Positions 15,293 to 23,293 of a stretch of DNA of 39,554 bases are shown one piece after another (the stretch's first letter is position 1; each line of letters opens with the position of its first letter). The stretch lies in NCBI GenBank assembly GCA_009784985.1, contig WQXF01000007.1, forward strand, positions 1-39,554, given 5' to 3'. Position numbers and translations under genes: made by a program. This stretch comes from Clostridia bacterium (GTDB lineage Bacteria > Bacillota > Clostridia > Christensenellales > Aristaeellaceae). The notes below the pieces were generated by a model, which made no database searches, was not told where the DNA came from, and saw nothing but the letters and a program-made list of their open reading frames with translations.

Positions 15293-16282
15293 TCATTTTC
15301 GCCCAGGTGCACGCATTTCATAGGCCTCCCGCATAGGTGCGGTTCGTTCTGCCGGGGAGAGGGGCAGCCATTCGGCAACGAAGGTATCGTATTGCCCCTG
15401 AAGCATGTAGACCCCGGGAATGTACTCCCCGCCATAGGAATGCGCCAGCACGAATTCACGATCATAATAAACTGTACTCAAGCGGTACTCATGATCTTTA
15501 TCGTTTATCTCAAGAACGCGCTCCGGCGGTTGATCCAGCGTGGCGGCATATTCTGTAACAAATGCAGGGCGGTCTTCCGGCTCTAGGGATACACAGGCAT
15601 CCAACACCGCCCTGAACTGCTCTTTGGTCAGCGCATAACGAAATCGTTCATATTCGCCCCACGTATCGAGGGCGTACGTTTCTTCTCTATAGTCCGCTTC
15701 CAAACACTTTTTGTTGTCCTCGGCTAATAGGGTCTCTATCAAGAGTGGGAACTTTCCTTGCCACCACTCAAAGAATGTTTCAATACCTTGCTCTCGCTCA
15801 AGGCGTTCATTATGGGTTAGTTCATCTATGGGTTGCGCGCAGAAGGTTGCCAAGGTTACGAATTCTGTAAGTGCTTCGGCATAATCCTCAGGCGGAATGG
15901 AGGTGGCCCACAACCACCCATTTCCCGAAAAATAAAAGAAGGTGTCTTGTGGGTGATAATCAGAATGTACGAGCACGAGGTCAAAAGAGGGCTGTTCGCC
16001 GAGCGGCTTTTGCAAAGTCAATCGCGTATAGTCTGAAAGAAGCTGCCATTCCAGTGCGCCTTCCCTGGAGCGATAACGCCTTCCATCATATTTCAACTCA
16101 AGCACGTCCTCCCAACCCTCGGGAACAATGCCCTCCCGCAGCGATGCAATCGCCTCGGGGTTCGCGTATAATCCGGCAACCCGCTCCTCCACGGTGGATG
16201 CTTGTGCAAGCGCAACGCAAGCTACACATACCAGCACCGTGAGTAAGACTGCTGTCCGGCGCAGCGATGTTTTGCCTGCCAT
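15293..16282 (-). CDS. Secreted protein of unknown family, paralogue 3 of 5
   Basis: 329 aa, signal peptide TAVLLTVLVCVACVALAQAS. Shared blocks: STVEERVAGLYANPEAIASL, then REGIVPEGWEDVLELKYDG, the central EDYAEALTEFVTLATFCAQP, ERFRYALTKEQFRAVLDACV and LPLSPAERTAPMREAYE, after which the tail ends as MRAPGRK instead of RLSGK. It is closest to paralogue 2 through the first 120 residues (both have a GALEW-x-LLS-x2-TRL segment and a PLGEQ segment). The ribosome-binding site is the same GGGGGGCAAACAAC type as paralogue 5. Function unknown; acidic mature protein without cysteine pairs or a recognisable catalytic motif. Confidence 0.86.
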   Translation of the reverse strand: MAGKTSLRRTAVLLTVLVCVACVALAQASTVEERVAGLYANPEAIASLREGIVPEGWEDVLELKYDGRRYRSREGALEWQLLSDYTRLTLQKPLGEQPSFDLVLVHSDYHPQDTFFYFSGNGWLWATSIPPEDYAEALTEFVTLATFCAQPIDELTHNERLEREQGIETFFEWWQGKFPLLIETLLAEDNKKCLEADYREETYALDTWGEYERFRYALTKEQFRAVLDACVSLEPEDRPAFVTEYAATLDQPPERVLEINDKDHEYRLSTVYYDREFVLAHSYGGEYIPGVYMLQGQYDTFVAEWLPLSPAERTAPMREAYEMRAPGRK

Positions 16283-16296
16283 GTTGTTTGCCCCCC

Positions 16297-17301
16297 TTAA
16301 TCTCGTTTTCCGCTCAACCGCTCAAAAGCCTCCCTCATAGGCGCGGTTCGTTCCGCCGGAGAGAGCCACAGCCATTCGGCGGCCAGGGCATTGTGCTGCT
16401 CCGGCGATAAAGGCAAGGAGTCGCTTCTCCTGATGTTTTCCTCATCCGTATAGATATAAATCAATAGAGATGCATTGTCGTGGTATACGTCGCTAAGCAG
16501 ATAATCGCCTCCTTCGTTGCGCAATTGAAGAACGTGTATCACGTCCTTTCCCAGCGTCGCTACGTATTCAGTGGCGTAAACGAATCGCTCTTCGGGCGCT
16601 AGCAATAGGCAGGCATCACGCAGTGTTTCGAATTGCTCTTTTGTTAATGCATAGGAGAACCACTCATAATCGTTTTTTATGTGAAAAGCATACATGTCAT
16701 GTGTATAATGCGCTTCTAAGTATGTTTCATTGCTTTCGATGGCCAAGTATTCGCTGTCAATCGAAAACCTTTCTTGCCACCATGTCAGAAAGGTTTCGAT
16801 CTCTTGCTCCCGCTCAGCGAGTTCAATCTCGGTTAGTTCGTCCGCCGGTTGCGTGCAGAAGTCTGCCAAGGTCACGAATTTTGTGAGCGCTTCTACAAAA
16901 TCCTCAGGCGGGATGAAGGAGGAGGCCCACAGCAATCCATCTCTCCCGAAATTTAGGTAGTTGTCTTGTGGGAAGTTGTCAGAACATATGAGAATGAAAT
17001 AAAGGGGGAGCTGCTCACCAAGGGGATTACGCAAAGCCAAGCGAGTAGAACTTGACAGGAGCAGCCATTCCAATGCGCCTTCCTTAACCCAGTAATGCCT
17101 TCCATCATGTCTAAGCTCAAGCGTGTCTTCCCAGCCCTGGGGGATAACCCCCTCGCGCAGCGATGCAAGCGCCTCGCGATTTGTGTACAATCCGGCAACC
17201 CGCTCCTCTACGGTGAATGCTTGCGCAAACGCGATGCTGCCTAAGCACGTCAACGCCGTAAGCAAGGCGGATACCCGTCGTATCCATGTTGTGATTGGCA
17301 T
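16297..17301 (-). CDS. Secreted protein of unknown family, paralogue 2 of 5
   Basis: 334 aa with signal peptide RRVSALLTALTCLGSIAFAQ, nearly the same as that of paralogue 1. Shared blocks: TVEERVAGLYTNREALASL, EDFVEALTKFVTLADFCTQP, WFSYALTKEQFETLRDACLL, then APEERFVYATEYVATLG and the C-terminal LWLSPAERTAPMREAFERLS. Within the family it is most like paralogue 3. The gaps to its neighbours are 15 and 14 bp, so it is almost certainly co-transcribed with them. Base composition is more AT-rich than the tyrS or pot genes. Confidence 0.86.
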   Translation of the reverse strand: MPITTWIRRVSALLTALTCLGSIAFAQAFTVEERVAGLYTNREALASLREGVIPQGWEDTLELRHDGRHYWVKEGALEWLLLSSSTRLALRNPLGEQLPLYFILICSDNFPQDNYLNFGRDGLLWASSFIPPEDFVEALTKFVTLADFCTQPADELTEIELAEREQEIETFLTWWQERFSIDSEYLAIESNETYLEAHYTHDMYAFHIKNDYEWFSYALTKEQFETLRDACLLLAPEERFVYATEYVATLGKDVIHVLQLRNEGGDYLLSDVYHDNASLLIYIYTDEENIRRSDSLPLSPEQHNALAAEWLWLSPAERTAPMREAFERLSGKRD

Positions 17302-17316
17302 GCAATCACCCCCCGT

Positions 17317-18372
17317 CTATTTTCCGCTCAAGTGTTCGTAGGTTTCCCGCATCACCGGGAGCCGCTCCGCCTGTGACAAGGGCAACCACGCTGCGGCAAA
17401 GGCGTCATACTGTTCTTGGGTTAGCATAGCGTCACCATCATCCCACCCGTACGCATAGGTTGTCAGTACAAATCCGTCATAGTCAAGGGCACGGAGGTAG
17501 TATGCGGTATCGCCAGGGGAATCGTCGTCGTTCTCCTCGTAGCATGCTAACTGCTGGATGTGTGTGGGCGCTAGGCCCAACTCTGCTGCATATTCCGCTA
17601 TGTATGTGGGCCGCATATGCGGCGCCAGCGCGTGGCAAGCATCATACACGGTTTTGAACTGCTCCTCGGTTAGCGCGTAACTGAGCCAATCATAAGGGCC
17701 CCGTGTATGGAGGGAATACAAACCAATTGCAAAATTCGCTTCCACGCAGGTATGGAGAACGCCATCATGCAAGCCGTCGTATTGGAGATCGAAGTCTGTC
17801 CGCCATTTTTGTAGGAAGCTTTCAATCTCGCCCGCTCGATCATCGAGTTCATCCATGTCCAAGTCCTCTGCCGGAGACGCGCAGAAGTCGGCCAGCGTTA
17901 CGAATTCCGTGAGTGTTTCCAGGCGCATTGCGGGCGGGATATCCACACCCCAAACCATATCGTCGTCGCTGTAGCGAAAGTGGGCCTTCTCTTGGAGCAA
18001 CTCTCCATACATGGTAAAGGAGAAAAGTACGCTTGGGCCAAGAGGCGACCACATATCCAGGCTTGTAAAGATCAAGGGATCCAGTGCATCTCCTTCCGTT
18101 TCGAAGAACAGCGTCATCTCCAACCCATGTCCCCGGACTTGGTACTGTATGTACCCATACCCTTCGGAGATAGAGCTGTACTCGAGCTCCAGCGCGTCTT
18201 CCCACCCCTGGGGGATGACCTCGTCACACAGCGAAGCAATCGCCTTGGGGTTCGCGTACAACCCGGTGACCCAATCCTCCACCGTGGATGCCTGCGCTAC
18301 CGCAATGCCGCCCATGCACACCAGCGCCGCAAGCAAGGCAGATACCCGTCGTATCCATATTGTGATTGGCAT
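17317..18372 (-). CDS. Secreted protein of unknown family, paralogue 1 of 5 (first gene of the array)
   Basis: 351 aa with signal peptide RRVSALLAALVCMGGIAVAQ. Shared blocks: STVEDWVTGLYANPKAIASL, RLETLTEFVTLADFCASPAE, WLSYALTEEQFKTVYDACHA and LPLSQAERLPVMRETYEHLS. It carries a longer, acidic segment after the first block (about 62-110) and an acidic insertion near residue 285 (ENDDDSPGD) that other copies lack. As the promoter-proximal gene it is preceded by an extended -10 promoter (18405-18413). The family is unknown to me; signal peptide, acidic composition and repeated duplication suggest an extracytoplasmic interaction role, but nothing in the sequence proves it. Confidence 0.86.
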   Translation of the reverse strand: MPITIWIRRVSALLAALVCMGGIAVAQASTVEDWVTGLYANPKAIASLCDEVIPQGWEDALELEYSSISEGYGYIQYQVRGHGLEMTLFFETEGDALDPLIFTSLDMWSPLGPSVLFSFTMYGELLQEKAHFRYSDDDMVWGVDIPPAMRLETLTEFVTLADFCASPAEDLDMDELDDRAGEIESFLQKWRTDFDLQYDGLHDGVLHTCVEANFAIGLYSLHTRGPYDWLSYALTEEQFKTVYDACHALAPHMRPTYIAEYAAELGLAPTHIQQLACYEENDDDSPGDTAYYLRALDYDGFVLTTYAYGWDDGDAMLTQEQYDAFAAAWLPLSQAERLPVMRETYEHLSGK

Positions 18373-18404
18373 GCTGTTCGTCTCCCCTTTTTTATCATGG
18401 CACG

Positions 18405-18433
18405 ATTATAACACATTTTTCGCAATTTTGAAG
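18405..18433 (-). promoter_or_regulatory. Promoter of the five-gene paralogue array
   Basis: On the minus strand an extended -10 TG-T-TATAAT (TATAAT at 18410-18405) lies 33 nt upstream of paralogue 1. The -35 position (18433-18428) reads CTTCAA, a weak match at 17-nt spacing, as is usual for extended -10 promoters. Confidence 0.65.
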
Positions 18434-18508
18434 GGAAACCCCCATCTACTCCGTATATATAAAGTAGAAAACATATCCATGGAAACATAGGAGAAAGAAG
18501 GAGATTGT

Positions 18509-19234
18509 ATGCGTAAAGGATTTACTTTGGTTTGTGCGCTGCTTCTGTGCGTTTTGATTGGGCTGCCAGCCGTGATGGCTGATGGCGGGCCCTTCGACGA
18601 CACTTTGCTGCGCGGCTGGGATGAAGACGAGGGGTATCAGTACCTGCAATTCGGCGCTTATCACCAGGAGTATGCCGATCAGCCCATCCTGTGGCGGGTG
18701 CTCACCGTTAGGGACGGGCGCATGCTGCTGCTCAGCGAGCTGATACTGGACGCCCGGCCCTTTGACAGCCGTGAGGAGGACGAAGGCAGAACCAACGAGT
18801 GGGAACACAGCGAACTGCGCGCCTGGTTAAACAAAGAGTTTATTGATGAGGCGTTTTCCAAGATGGATCAGGGCCTGATTCTGGACAACGGCGCGGCGGG
18901 CAAGGTGTTTGCTCCGTCGGATGCGGAGATGTCCAACCCGGAATACGGCTTTGAGAGCGCCAAGTATGAGCCGGATCCAGCCCGCAAGGCCGCCGGCACT
19001 CCCTACGCTTTCGACAGGGGCCTGTGGAGGCCGGAAAGCGGAAGCTACTACTCTTCCTTCTACACCCGCACAAGGGCCAACAATACAAACGTATTTCATA
19101 TCAACACAGCCGGCAAGGCGGGTTTGGCCCGGGTGGAGCGCACCAATGTAGGCATTCGCCCGGCGCTCTGGCTCAGCGTCCAATTCCTGCCCTTCACCAC
19201 CGGCGACGGCACGCTGGAAGACCCGTTTAGGTAA
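18509..19234 (+). CDS. Secreted DUF6273-family protein
   Basis: 241 aa with a signal peptide (GFTLVCALLLCVLIGLPAVM, cleavage near residue 24). The mature part has the DUF6273 pattern: YLQFGAYHQEYADQPILWRV, LLLSELILDARPFD, WEHSELRAWLNKEFIDEAF and, at the end, VGIRPALWLSVQF. These domains are common in secreted or surface proteins of Clostridia and their function is not established. AAGGAG lies 5 nt before the ATG. The gene diverges from the five-gene array across a 136-bp intergenic region, so the two units may share control; a clear -10/-35 pair for this direction was not found. Confidence 0.85.
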   Translation: MRKGFTLVCALLLCVLIGLPAVMADGGPFDDTLLRGWDEDEGYQYLQFGAYHQEYADQPILWRVLTVRDGRMLLLSELILDARPFDSREEDEGRTNEWEHSELRAWLNKEFIDEAFSKMDQGLILDNGAAGKVFAPSDAEMSNPEYGFESAKYEPDPARKAAGTPYAFDRGLWRPESGSYYSSFYTRTRANNTNVFHINTAGKAGLARVERTNVGIRPALWLSVQFLPFTTGDGTLEDPFR

Positions 19235-19299
19235 GCATTCCTTTTCCCCGCCGTTTGTGGTATTATACAAGCGGATTTTACGGATAGCGGGGGAAAGAC

Positions 19300-20442
19300 A
19301 TGCGGATCAGTGAGGCGGTTCAGGCCCAGCTTGCCCGGATTTGTGCGGACCGGAGCGCATTGCACCGGATCCCGGAAGAAAGCGGCCAGGAGCGTAAGAC
19401 CCAGCGGTATGTGCTGGACGCGTTGGCCGCTTTGGAGCCCGATGAGCTGGCTCCCTGCGCCGATACCGGCGTGCGCGCGGTGTTCCGGGGCGATGGGAGC
19501 GGGCGTTGCGTGGCCTTTCGCGCCGATATGGACGCACTGCGCATCACCGAAGGTACGGGCCGGGCCGACGCGTCGGAACACCCGGGCCGTATGCATGCCT
19601 GCGGGCACGACGGCCACATGGCTTGCCTGCTGGCGCTGGCCCGGATCGTGGCCGGGCAGCGCCATGCAATGCGCGACCATGTGGTGCTGCTGTTTCAGCC
19701 TGCCGAGGAAGCGGTGGGCGGGGCACGGCGTATGATCGAAGCCGGTGCGCTGGAAAATCCCAAGGTAGACGCCATATACGCCCTGCACATGATGCCCGAT
19801 TTGCCCGTGGGCAAAATCGGCACAAAAGCAGGGGCGCTGATGGCCAGCGCAGGCGAGGTGGACATCACCATCCACGGCCGGGCGGCCCACGGCGCCATGC
19901 CCCATCAGGGGGCGGACGCGGTGGCGGCGGCGGCCCATCTGTATACCCTGCTGCAAACCACCATCACCCGCCGCGTGAATCCCTTAGAGCCGGCGCTGAT
20001 CACCGTGGGCACGCTGCGGGCCGGTGAACGCCGCAATGTGATCGCTGATCACGCGGTGCTGGAATGTACGGTGCGCACCTTTTCCAACGAAGTGCATGCC
20101 CGGCTGCTTACCTACATGCAAGACGATATGCGGGCGGTGGAGGCCGCCTTTGGCGTACGCTGCGAGATGCGGGAGCCCTTTGGTTACCCCTGCCTGCAAA
20201 ACGACGAAGCTGAGGTCCAACGCCTGGCCCAAGCCGCAGGCGATTGTTTGGTGCAAGTGCAGCCCAAGATGACTGCCGAAGATTTCTCCTTTTTTCAGCA
20301 ACAGGCGCCGGGCGCGTACTGTTTTTGCGGCTGTTTGGACGATGCCCACCAAGCGCCCCTGCACAACCAGAAGTTTGACTTTGACGAGGGCGCGCTGCTC
20401 TACGGCGTGCAACTTTTCCATAATTTGATTACATTTGCTTGA
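19300..20442 (+). CDS. M20-family metallo-amidohydrolase (N-acyl amino acid / aminoacylase type)
   Basis: 380-aa zinc- or manganese-dependent amidohydrolase of the M20D group (AmhX, HipO, indole-acetyl-amino-acid hydrolase relatives). The metal-binding segment MHACGHDGHM starts at residue 98 (H99, C101, H103, D104), preceded by FRADMDAL (D76/D78); EE in QPAEEAVGGA supplies the catalytic glutamate. A dimerisation domain with DITIHGRAAHGAMPHQGADA begins near residue 185, and the conserved late metal ligand is in MTAEDFSFFQQ. Cytoplasmic, no signal peptide. It is the first gene of a long rightward run; the YesL-like gene starts 18 bp later. The exact acyl substrate is not readable. Confidence 0.93.
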   Translation: MRISEAVQAQLARICADRSALHRIPEESGQERKTQRYVLDALAALEPDELAPCADTGVRAVFRGDGSGRCVAFRADMDALRITEGTGRADASEHPGRMHACGHDGHMACLLALARIVAGQRHAMRDHVVLLFQPAEEAVGGARRMIEAGALENPKVDAIYALHMMPDLPVGKIGTKAGALMASAGEVDITIHGRAAHGAMPHQGADAVAAAAHLYTLLQTTITRRVNPLEPALITVGTLRAGERRNVIADHAVLECTVRTFSNEVHARLLTYMQDDMRAVEAAFGVRCEMREPFGYPCLQNDEAEVQRLAQAAGDCLVQVQPKMTAEDFSFFQQQAPGAYCFCGCLDDAHQAPLHNQKFDFDEGALLYGVQLFHNLITFA

Positions 20443-20460
20443 TGCGCGGGAGGAAAAAGC

Positions 20461-21375
20461 ATGGGTTTGTTTGATCGGTTTTACTACGGCAAGGCGGGGC
20501 AGGCCGACTACACGGAGGACGATCTGCCGGCCAATCGGCTTCAGCTCTTTTGGCAGGTGCTTCGCGTTCGGCTCTGGAGCTTGATGCGCCTGAACCTGCT
20601 CCAATTGCTCTTTTGGCTGCCGTTGATCCTCATCACCCTTATGACCCTGATGGGCGCCATTGGCATGGCTGCCGACCTCCTCGAGCAGGAGGCGCCCCTG
20701 GCCGACGTATCGGATCACATGCTGGGCCTGCTGTCTACCTATCTTATTTTGCTCATCCCCTGCATCATGATCACCGGCCCGTCTTCGGCGGCGGCGGCCC
20801 ATGTGGCACGCAATTGGGCCAGGGATCAGCACTCCTTTTTGTGGAGCGACTTTAAGGACGCGCTCAAGGCCAATTGGAAGCAGGGCCTGTGCGCTTCGGC
20901 CATCTCTTCCGTATTGCCCTACCTGCTGCTAGTGGGCGTCACTTTTTACGGCGAGCTGGCCCAAACCACCACCCCCATTGCGGTGGCCGGTCAGGTGCTG
21001 GTGATCATCGTGGGCATCATTTGGGCCCTGACCCTCACCTTTCTGTATCCGCTGATGGTGGGGTATGAGATGCGCATGGGCACGCTGATCCGCAACGCCA
21101 TGCTGTTGGCCGTGGCCCGCCTACCCTTTGTGACAGGCTTACGCCTCGCTACGGCGTTGCCTCTGCTCATCGGCCTGCTGATGTTTTATGTCGGCAGCAT
21201 GTACGGCCTGCTGGTGATCGCCCTGTACTACCTGCTGATCGGTTTCTCCCTCAACCGCCTGGTGAGCGCCTCCTTTGCCAACAGCGTGTTTGACAAATAC
21301 ATCAACCCCAACATCGAAGGCGCACCCATGAACCTGGGTTTGCGGGCTGATGAGGATGACGATGAGGACGAGTAA
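20461..21375 (+). CDS. YesL-like (DUF624) multi-pass membrane protein
   Basis: 304 aa with about six hydrophobic segments (first near 35-58, then 80-101, 143-162, 172-198, 222-245, 248-265). The cytoplasmic loop ITGPSSAAAAHVARNWARDQ followed by SFLWSDFKDALKANWKQG is the hallmark arrangement of the DUF624/YesL family (GP near the end of a segment, then an aromatic-rich D-F-x-n-F/W-K loop). The C-terminus ends in a strongly acidic tail (ADEDDDEDE). YesL proteins are often linked to carbohydrate transport in Bacilli; here no such genes adjoin, so the role is open. Confidence 0.8.
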   Translation: MGLFDRFYYGKAGQADYTEDDLPANRLQLFWQVLRVRLWSLMRLNLLQLLFWLPLILITLMTLMGAIGMAADLLEQEAPLADVSDHMLGLLSTYLILLIPCIMITGPSSAAAAHVARNWARDQHSFLWSDFKDALKANWKQGLCASAISSVLPYLLLVGVTFYGELAQTTTPIAVAGQVLVIIVGIIWALTLTFLYPLMVGYEMRMGTLIRNAMLLAVARLPFVTGLRLATALPLLIGLLMFYVGSMYGLLVIALYYLLIGFSLNRLVSASFANSVFDKYINPNIEGAPMNLGLRADEDDDEDE

Positions 21376-21384
21376 CCTGTAACT

Positions 21385-21409
21385 ACACTGCGCATCCTAT
21401 GCGCAGTGT
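21385..21409 (+). other. Perfect 11-bp hairpin between the YesL-like and SASP genes
   Basis: ACACTGCGCAT (21385-21395), loop CCT, then the exact complement (21399-21409). There is no T-run, so it is not a standard intrinsic terminator. It sits 20 nt before the SASP start and just ahead of its ribosome-binding site (AGGGGAG, 21415-21421), where it could act as an mRNA-stabilising 5' hairpin, processing site or protein-binding palindrome. Confidence 0.7.
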
Positions 21410-21429
21410 TATACAGGGGAGTTGAATGC

Positions 21430-21618
21430 ATGAAGGGCGGCAACGTAACGCCACTTCCTACGCGCCAGGAGCGGCTAAAGTACGAGGTGGCGCGGGATTT
21501 GGGGCTGATGCCCAAGGTGCTGGAGGTGGGATGGCCGGGGCTTACCACCGCCGAATCGGGGCGGGTGGGCGGCATCGTGGCCCGCCGCTTGCGGGAGGAT
21601 GCCAATACCAAAGTGTAA
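21430..21618 (+). CDS. Small acid-soluble spore protein, alpha/beta type (SspF-like)
   Basis: 62 aa. Binds and protects DNA in dormant spores. The first helix carries LKYEVARDLGL and the second part GWPGLTTAESGRVGGIVARR, the two conserved blocks of the alpha/beta SASP family in the variant form with a GW-x2-LT/S-x2-E-x-G-x-[VI]-GG core common in Clostridia. I chose ATG 21430 because AGGGGAG lies 8 nt upstream; a longer in-frame start at 21406 lies inside a hairpin. It is direct evidence of a sporulating organism. Forespore-specific (sigma-G) expression would be expected, but I did not identify a sigma-G promoter. Confidence 0.88.
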   Translation: MKGGNVTPLPTRQERLKYEVARDLGLMPKVLEVGWPGLTTAESGRVGGIVARRLREDANTKV

Positions 21619-21630
21619 GGGAATGGATGG

Positions 21631-22398
21631 ATGTACCAAGAATTTGCGCAGGTGTACGACGCGCTGATGGACGACGTGGATTATCCGGCCTGGGCGGCCC
21701 ACTACCTGGCGCTTTGTAAGGCGCACGGGGTGGAGGCGGCTGCTCTGGCCGAATGCGCATGCGGCACCGGCAGCCTTACCGTGGAGTTTGCCGCAGGGGG
21801 CATTGCCGTGACCGGCCTGGACAGGAGCGCCGACATGCTGCGGGTGGCTACGGCCAAGGCCCGGGTCCGGGGCCTTGTGATTCCCTTTGTGCGGCAAGAC
21901 ATGCGCGCCCTTGCCCTGCACCGGCCCGTGGATGCTGTGCTGGCCACCTGCGACGGCGTAAACTACTTGCTTACGCCCCAGGCCGCGGGCGCTTTTTTTG
22001 CGGCGGCCTATGCCGCCCTCAAGCCGGGCGGCGGGCTGTTCTTTGATGTATCCACCCCGCATAAGCTGGCCCGTATTTTGGGCGACGCCTTTTTTGGCGG
22101 CAATCGTGATCAAGTGTCGTACCTGTGGCAAAATCGCTACGATGCCGCCAAGGCGCTGCTGGAAATGGAGTTGACGGGATTCGTGCGGGAGGCGAATGGG
22201 CTGTATCGGCGTTTTGACGAGGTGCATGTGCAGCGCGCCCACACCGTGGAGGAGCTGGAGCGCTGGCTGGGGGAAGCCGGGTTCGATTCCGTGCGCGTTT
22301 ATGGCGAGTTTACAATGGAGCCAGCCCAGCTATCGGATCAGCGATGGCATGTGGCGGCGCTAAAACTAGGAGGAAATGTTGAATATGCCGGAGAATAA
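21631..22398 (+). CDS. Class I SAM-dependent methyltransferase
   Basis: 255 aa, Rossmann-fold methyltransferase. The SAM-binding motif I is AECACGTGSLT (40-50), motif II ends in VTGLDRSADML, and FVRQDMRALALHRPVDAVLA supplies the post-II/III region. Early residues (YDALMDDVDYPAWAAHYLAL) are common in a group of small Firmicutes methyltransferases of unknown substrate found next to hslO or other housekeeping genes. It begins 12 bp after the SASP gene and overlaps the hslO start by up to 23 nt. The acceptor molecule is unknown. Confidence 0.88.
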   Translation: MYQEFAQVYDALMDDVDYPAWAAHYLALCKAHGVEAAALAECACGTGSLTVEFAAGGIAVTGLDRSADMLRVATAKARVRGLVIPFVRQDMRALALHRPVDAVLATCDGVNYLLTPQAAGAFFAAAYAALKPGGGLFFDVSTPHKLARILGDAFFGGNRDQVSYLWQNRYDAAKALLEMELTGFVREANGLYRRFDEVHVQRAHTVEELERWLGEAGFDSVRVYGEFTMEPAQLSDQRWHVAALKLGGNVEYAGE

Positions 22399-23257
22399 GA
22401 GCCGTCTATTGCATGCGGTGCTGCGAGATGGCGAGGCCCGGGTACTGCTCTGCGATGTAACGAACATGGTCCGGCAGGCCGCCGAGATCCACGGCTCCAG
22501 CCGAGTGTGCACCGTGGCCATGGGCCGGATCATTGCCGCCGCGGCCATGATGGGCTGCCAGTTAAAAGATGCCCAAGAGAGCGTGACCATTACCTTGCGC
22601 GGCGACGGCCCGGCCAGCCCCTTGGTGGCGGTGGCCCGGCGGGGTGTGGTGAAGGTAACCATCGCCCAGCCCGATGTGCAGTTGCCGCCCCTGGCTGATG
22701 GCAGGTTGGACGTGGGCGGCGCTCTGGGCCGCACGGGGCGCCTCAGCGTGGTGCGCGACTTGGGTTTTGGCGAGCCCTATATTGGGCAGGTGCCCCTGGT
22801 TTCTGGGGAGATCGGTGAGGATGTGGCCATGTATTACACCGCCTCGGAGCAGACGCCTACGCTGTGCGCATTGGGCGTGCAGCTGGGCCAGGGTGTGAGT
22901 GCGGCGGGGGGCGTGTTGCTACAGGCCATGCCCGGCTGCAGCGAGAGCACTTTGGGCGCGTTGGAATTGCGCTCCCAACTGTTTACCGGGCTTAGTGGGC
23001 TACTGCAGGAATACACGTTGGAGCAGTTGCTGGCCGTGTGTTTTGACGGTCTGTTGCCCACCGTGCTGGAGGAAGTTCCCTTGCGCCTGGCTTGCGATTG
23101 CAGCCGGGAGCGCATCGAGGGGGCGCTGCTTTCCCTGGGCCCTGTGGAGCTGCAAGAGATGATGGATGATCAGCATGGGGCCGAGGTAAATTGCCATTTT
23201 TGCCGCAAGCACTATGTTTTTGATGAGGCCCAACTGGCCGCCCTGCGTGATCTGTAG
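22376..23257 (+). CDS. hslO: Hsp33, redox-regulated molecular chaperone
   Basis: 293 aa, cytoplasmic holdase activated by oxidative stress. The zinc-binding redox switch is complete: C240-D-C242 and C273-HF-C276 (VNCHFCRKHY). The N-terminal domain includes AAEIHGSSRVCTVAMGRIIA and ITLRGDGPASPLVAVA, usual for Hsp33. Two starts are possible: ATG 22376 is only 2 nt from AGGAGG (22368-22373), while ATG 22385 (MPENKSR) is 11 nt away; the real protein may therefore be 290 aa. It overlaps the end of the methyltransferase gene, so the two are likely co-expressed. Confidence 0.95.
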   Translation: MLNMPENKSRLLHAVLRDGEARVLLCDVTNMVRQAAEIHGSSRVCTVAMGRIIAAAAMMGCQLKDAQESVTITLRGDGPASPLVAVARRGVVKVTIAQPDVQLPPLADGRLDVGGALGRTGRLSVVRDLGFGEPYIGQVPLVSGEIGEDVAMYYTASEQTPTLCALGVQLGQGVSAAGGVLLQAMPGCSESTLGALELRSQLFTGLSGLLQEYTLEQLLAVCFDGLLPTVLEEVPLRLACDCSRERIEGALLSLGPVELQEMMDDQHGAEVNCHFCRKHYVFDEAQLAALRDL

Positions 23258-23293
23258 GGCGCGCCGATGAGATATGAAGGACAAAGATAAAAG

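Noticed and set aside
15274-15465. 64-residue N-terminal extension of paralogue 4
   Set aside because: It would overlap paralogue 3 and place the signal peptide inside the protein.
14159-16375. CRISPR-like interpretation of the repeated array junctions
   Set aside because: The repeats are coding-sequence paralogy over ~140 nt, not short regularly spaced repeats.
13158-18372. Lipoprotein sorting of the array proteins via cysteines in the signal region
   Set aside because: The cysteines lie within the hydrophobic core and are followed by more hydrophobic residues and an AQA-type cleavage site, so ordinary signal peptidase I processing fits better.
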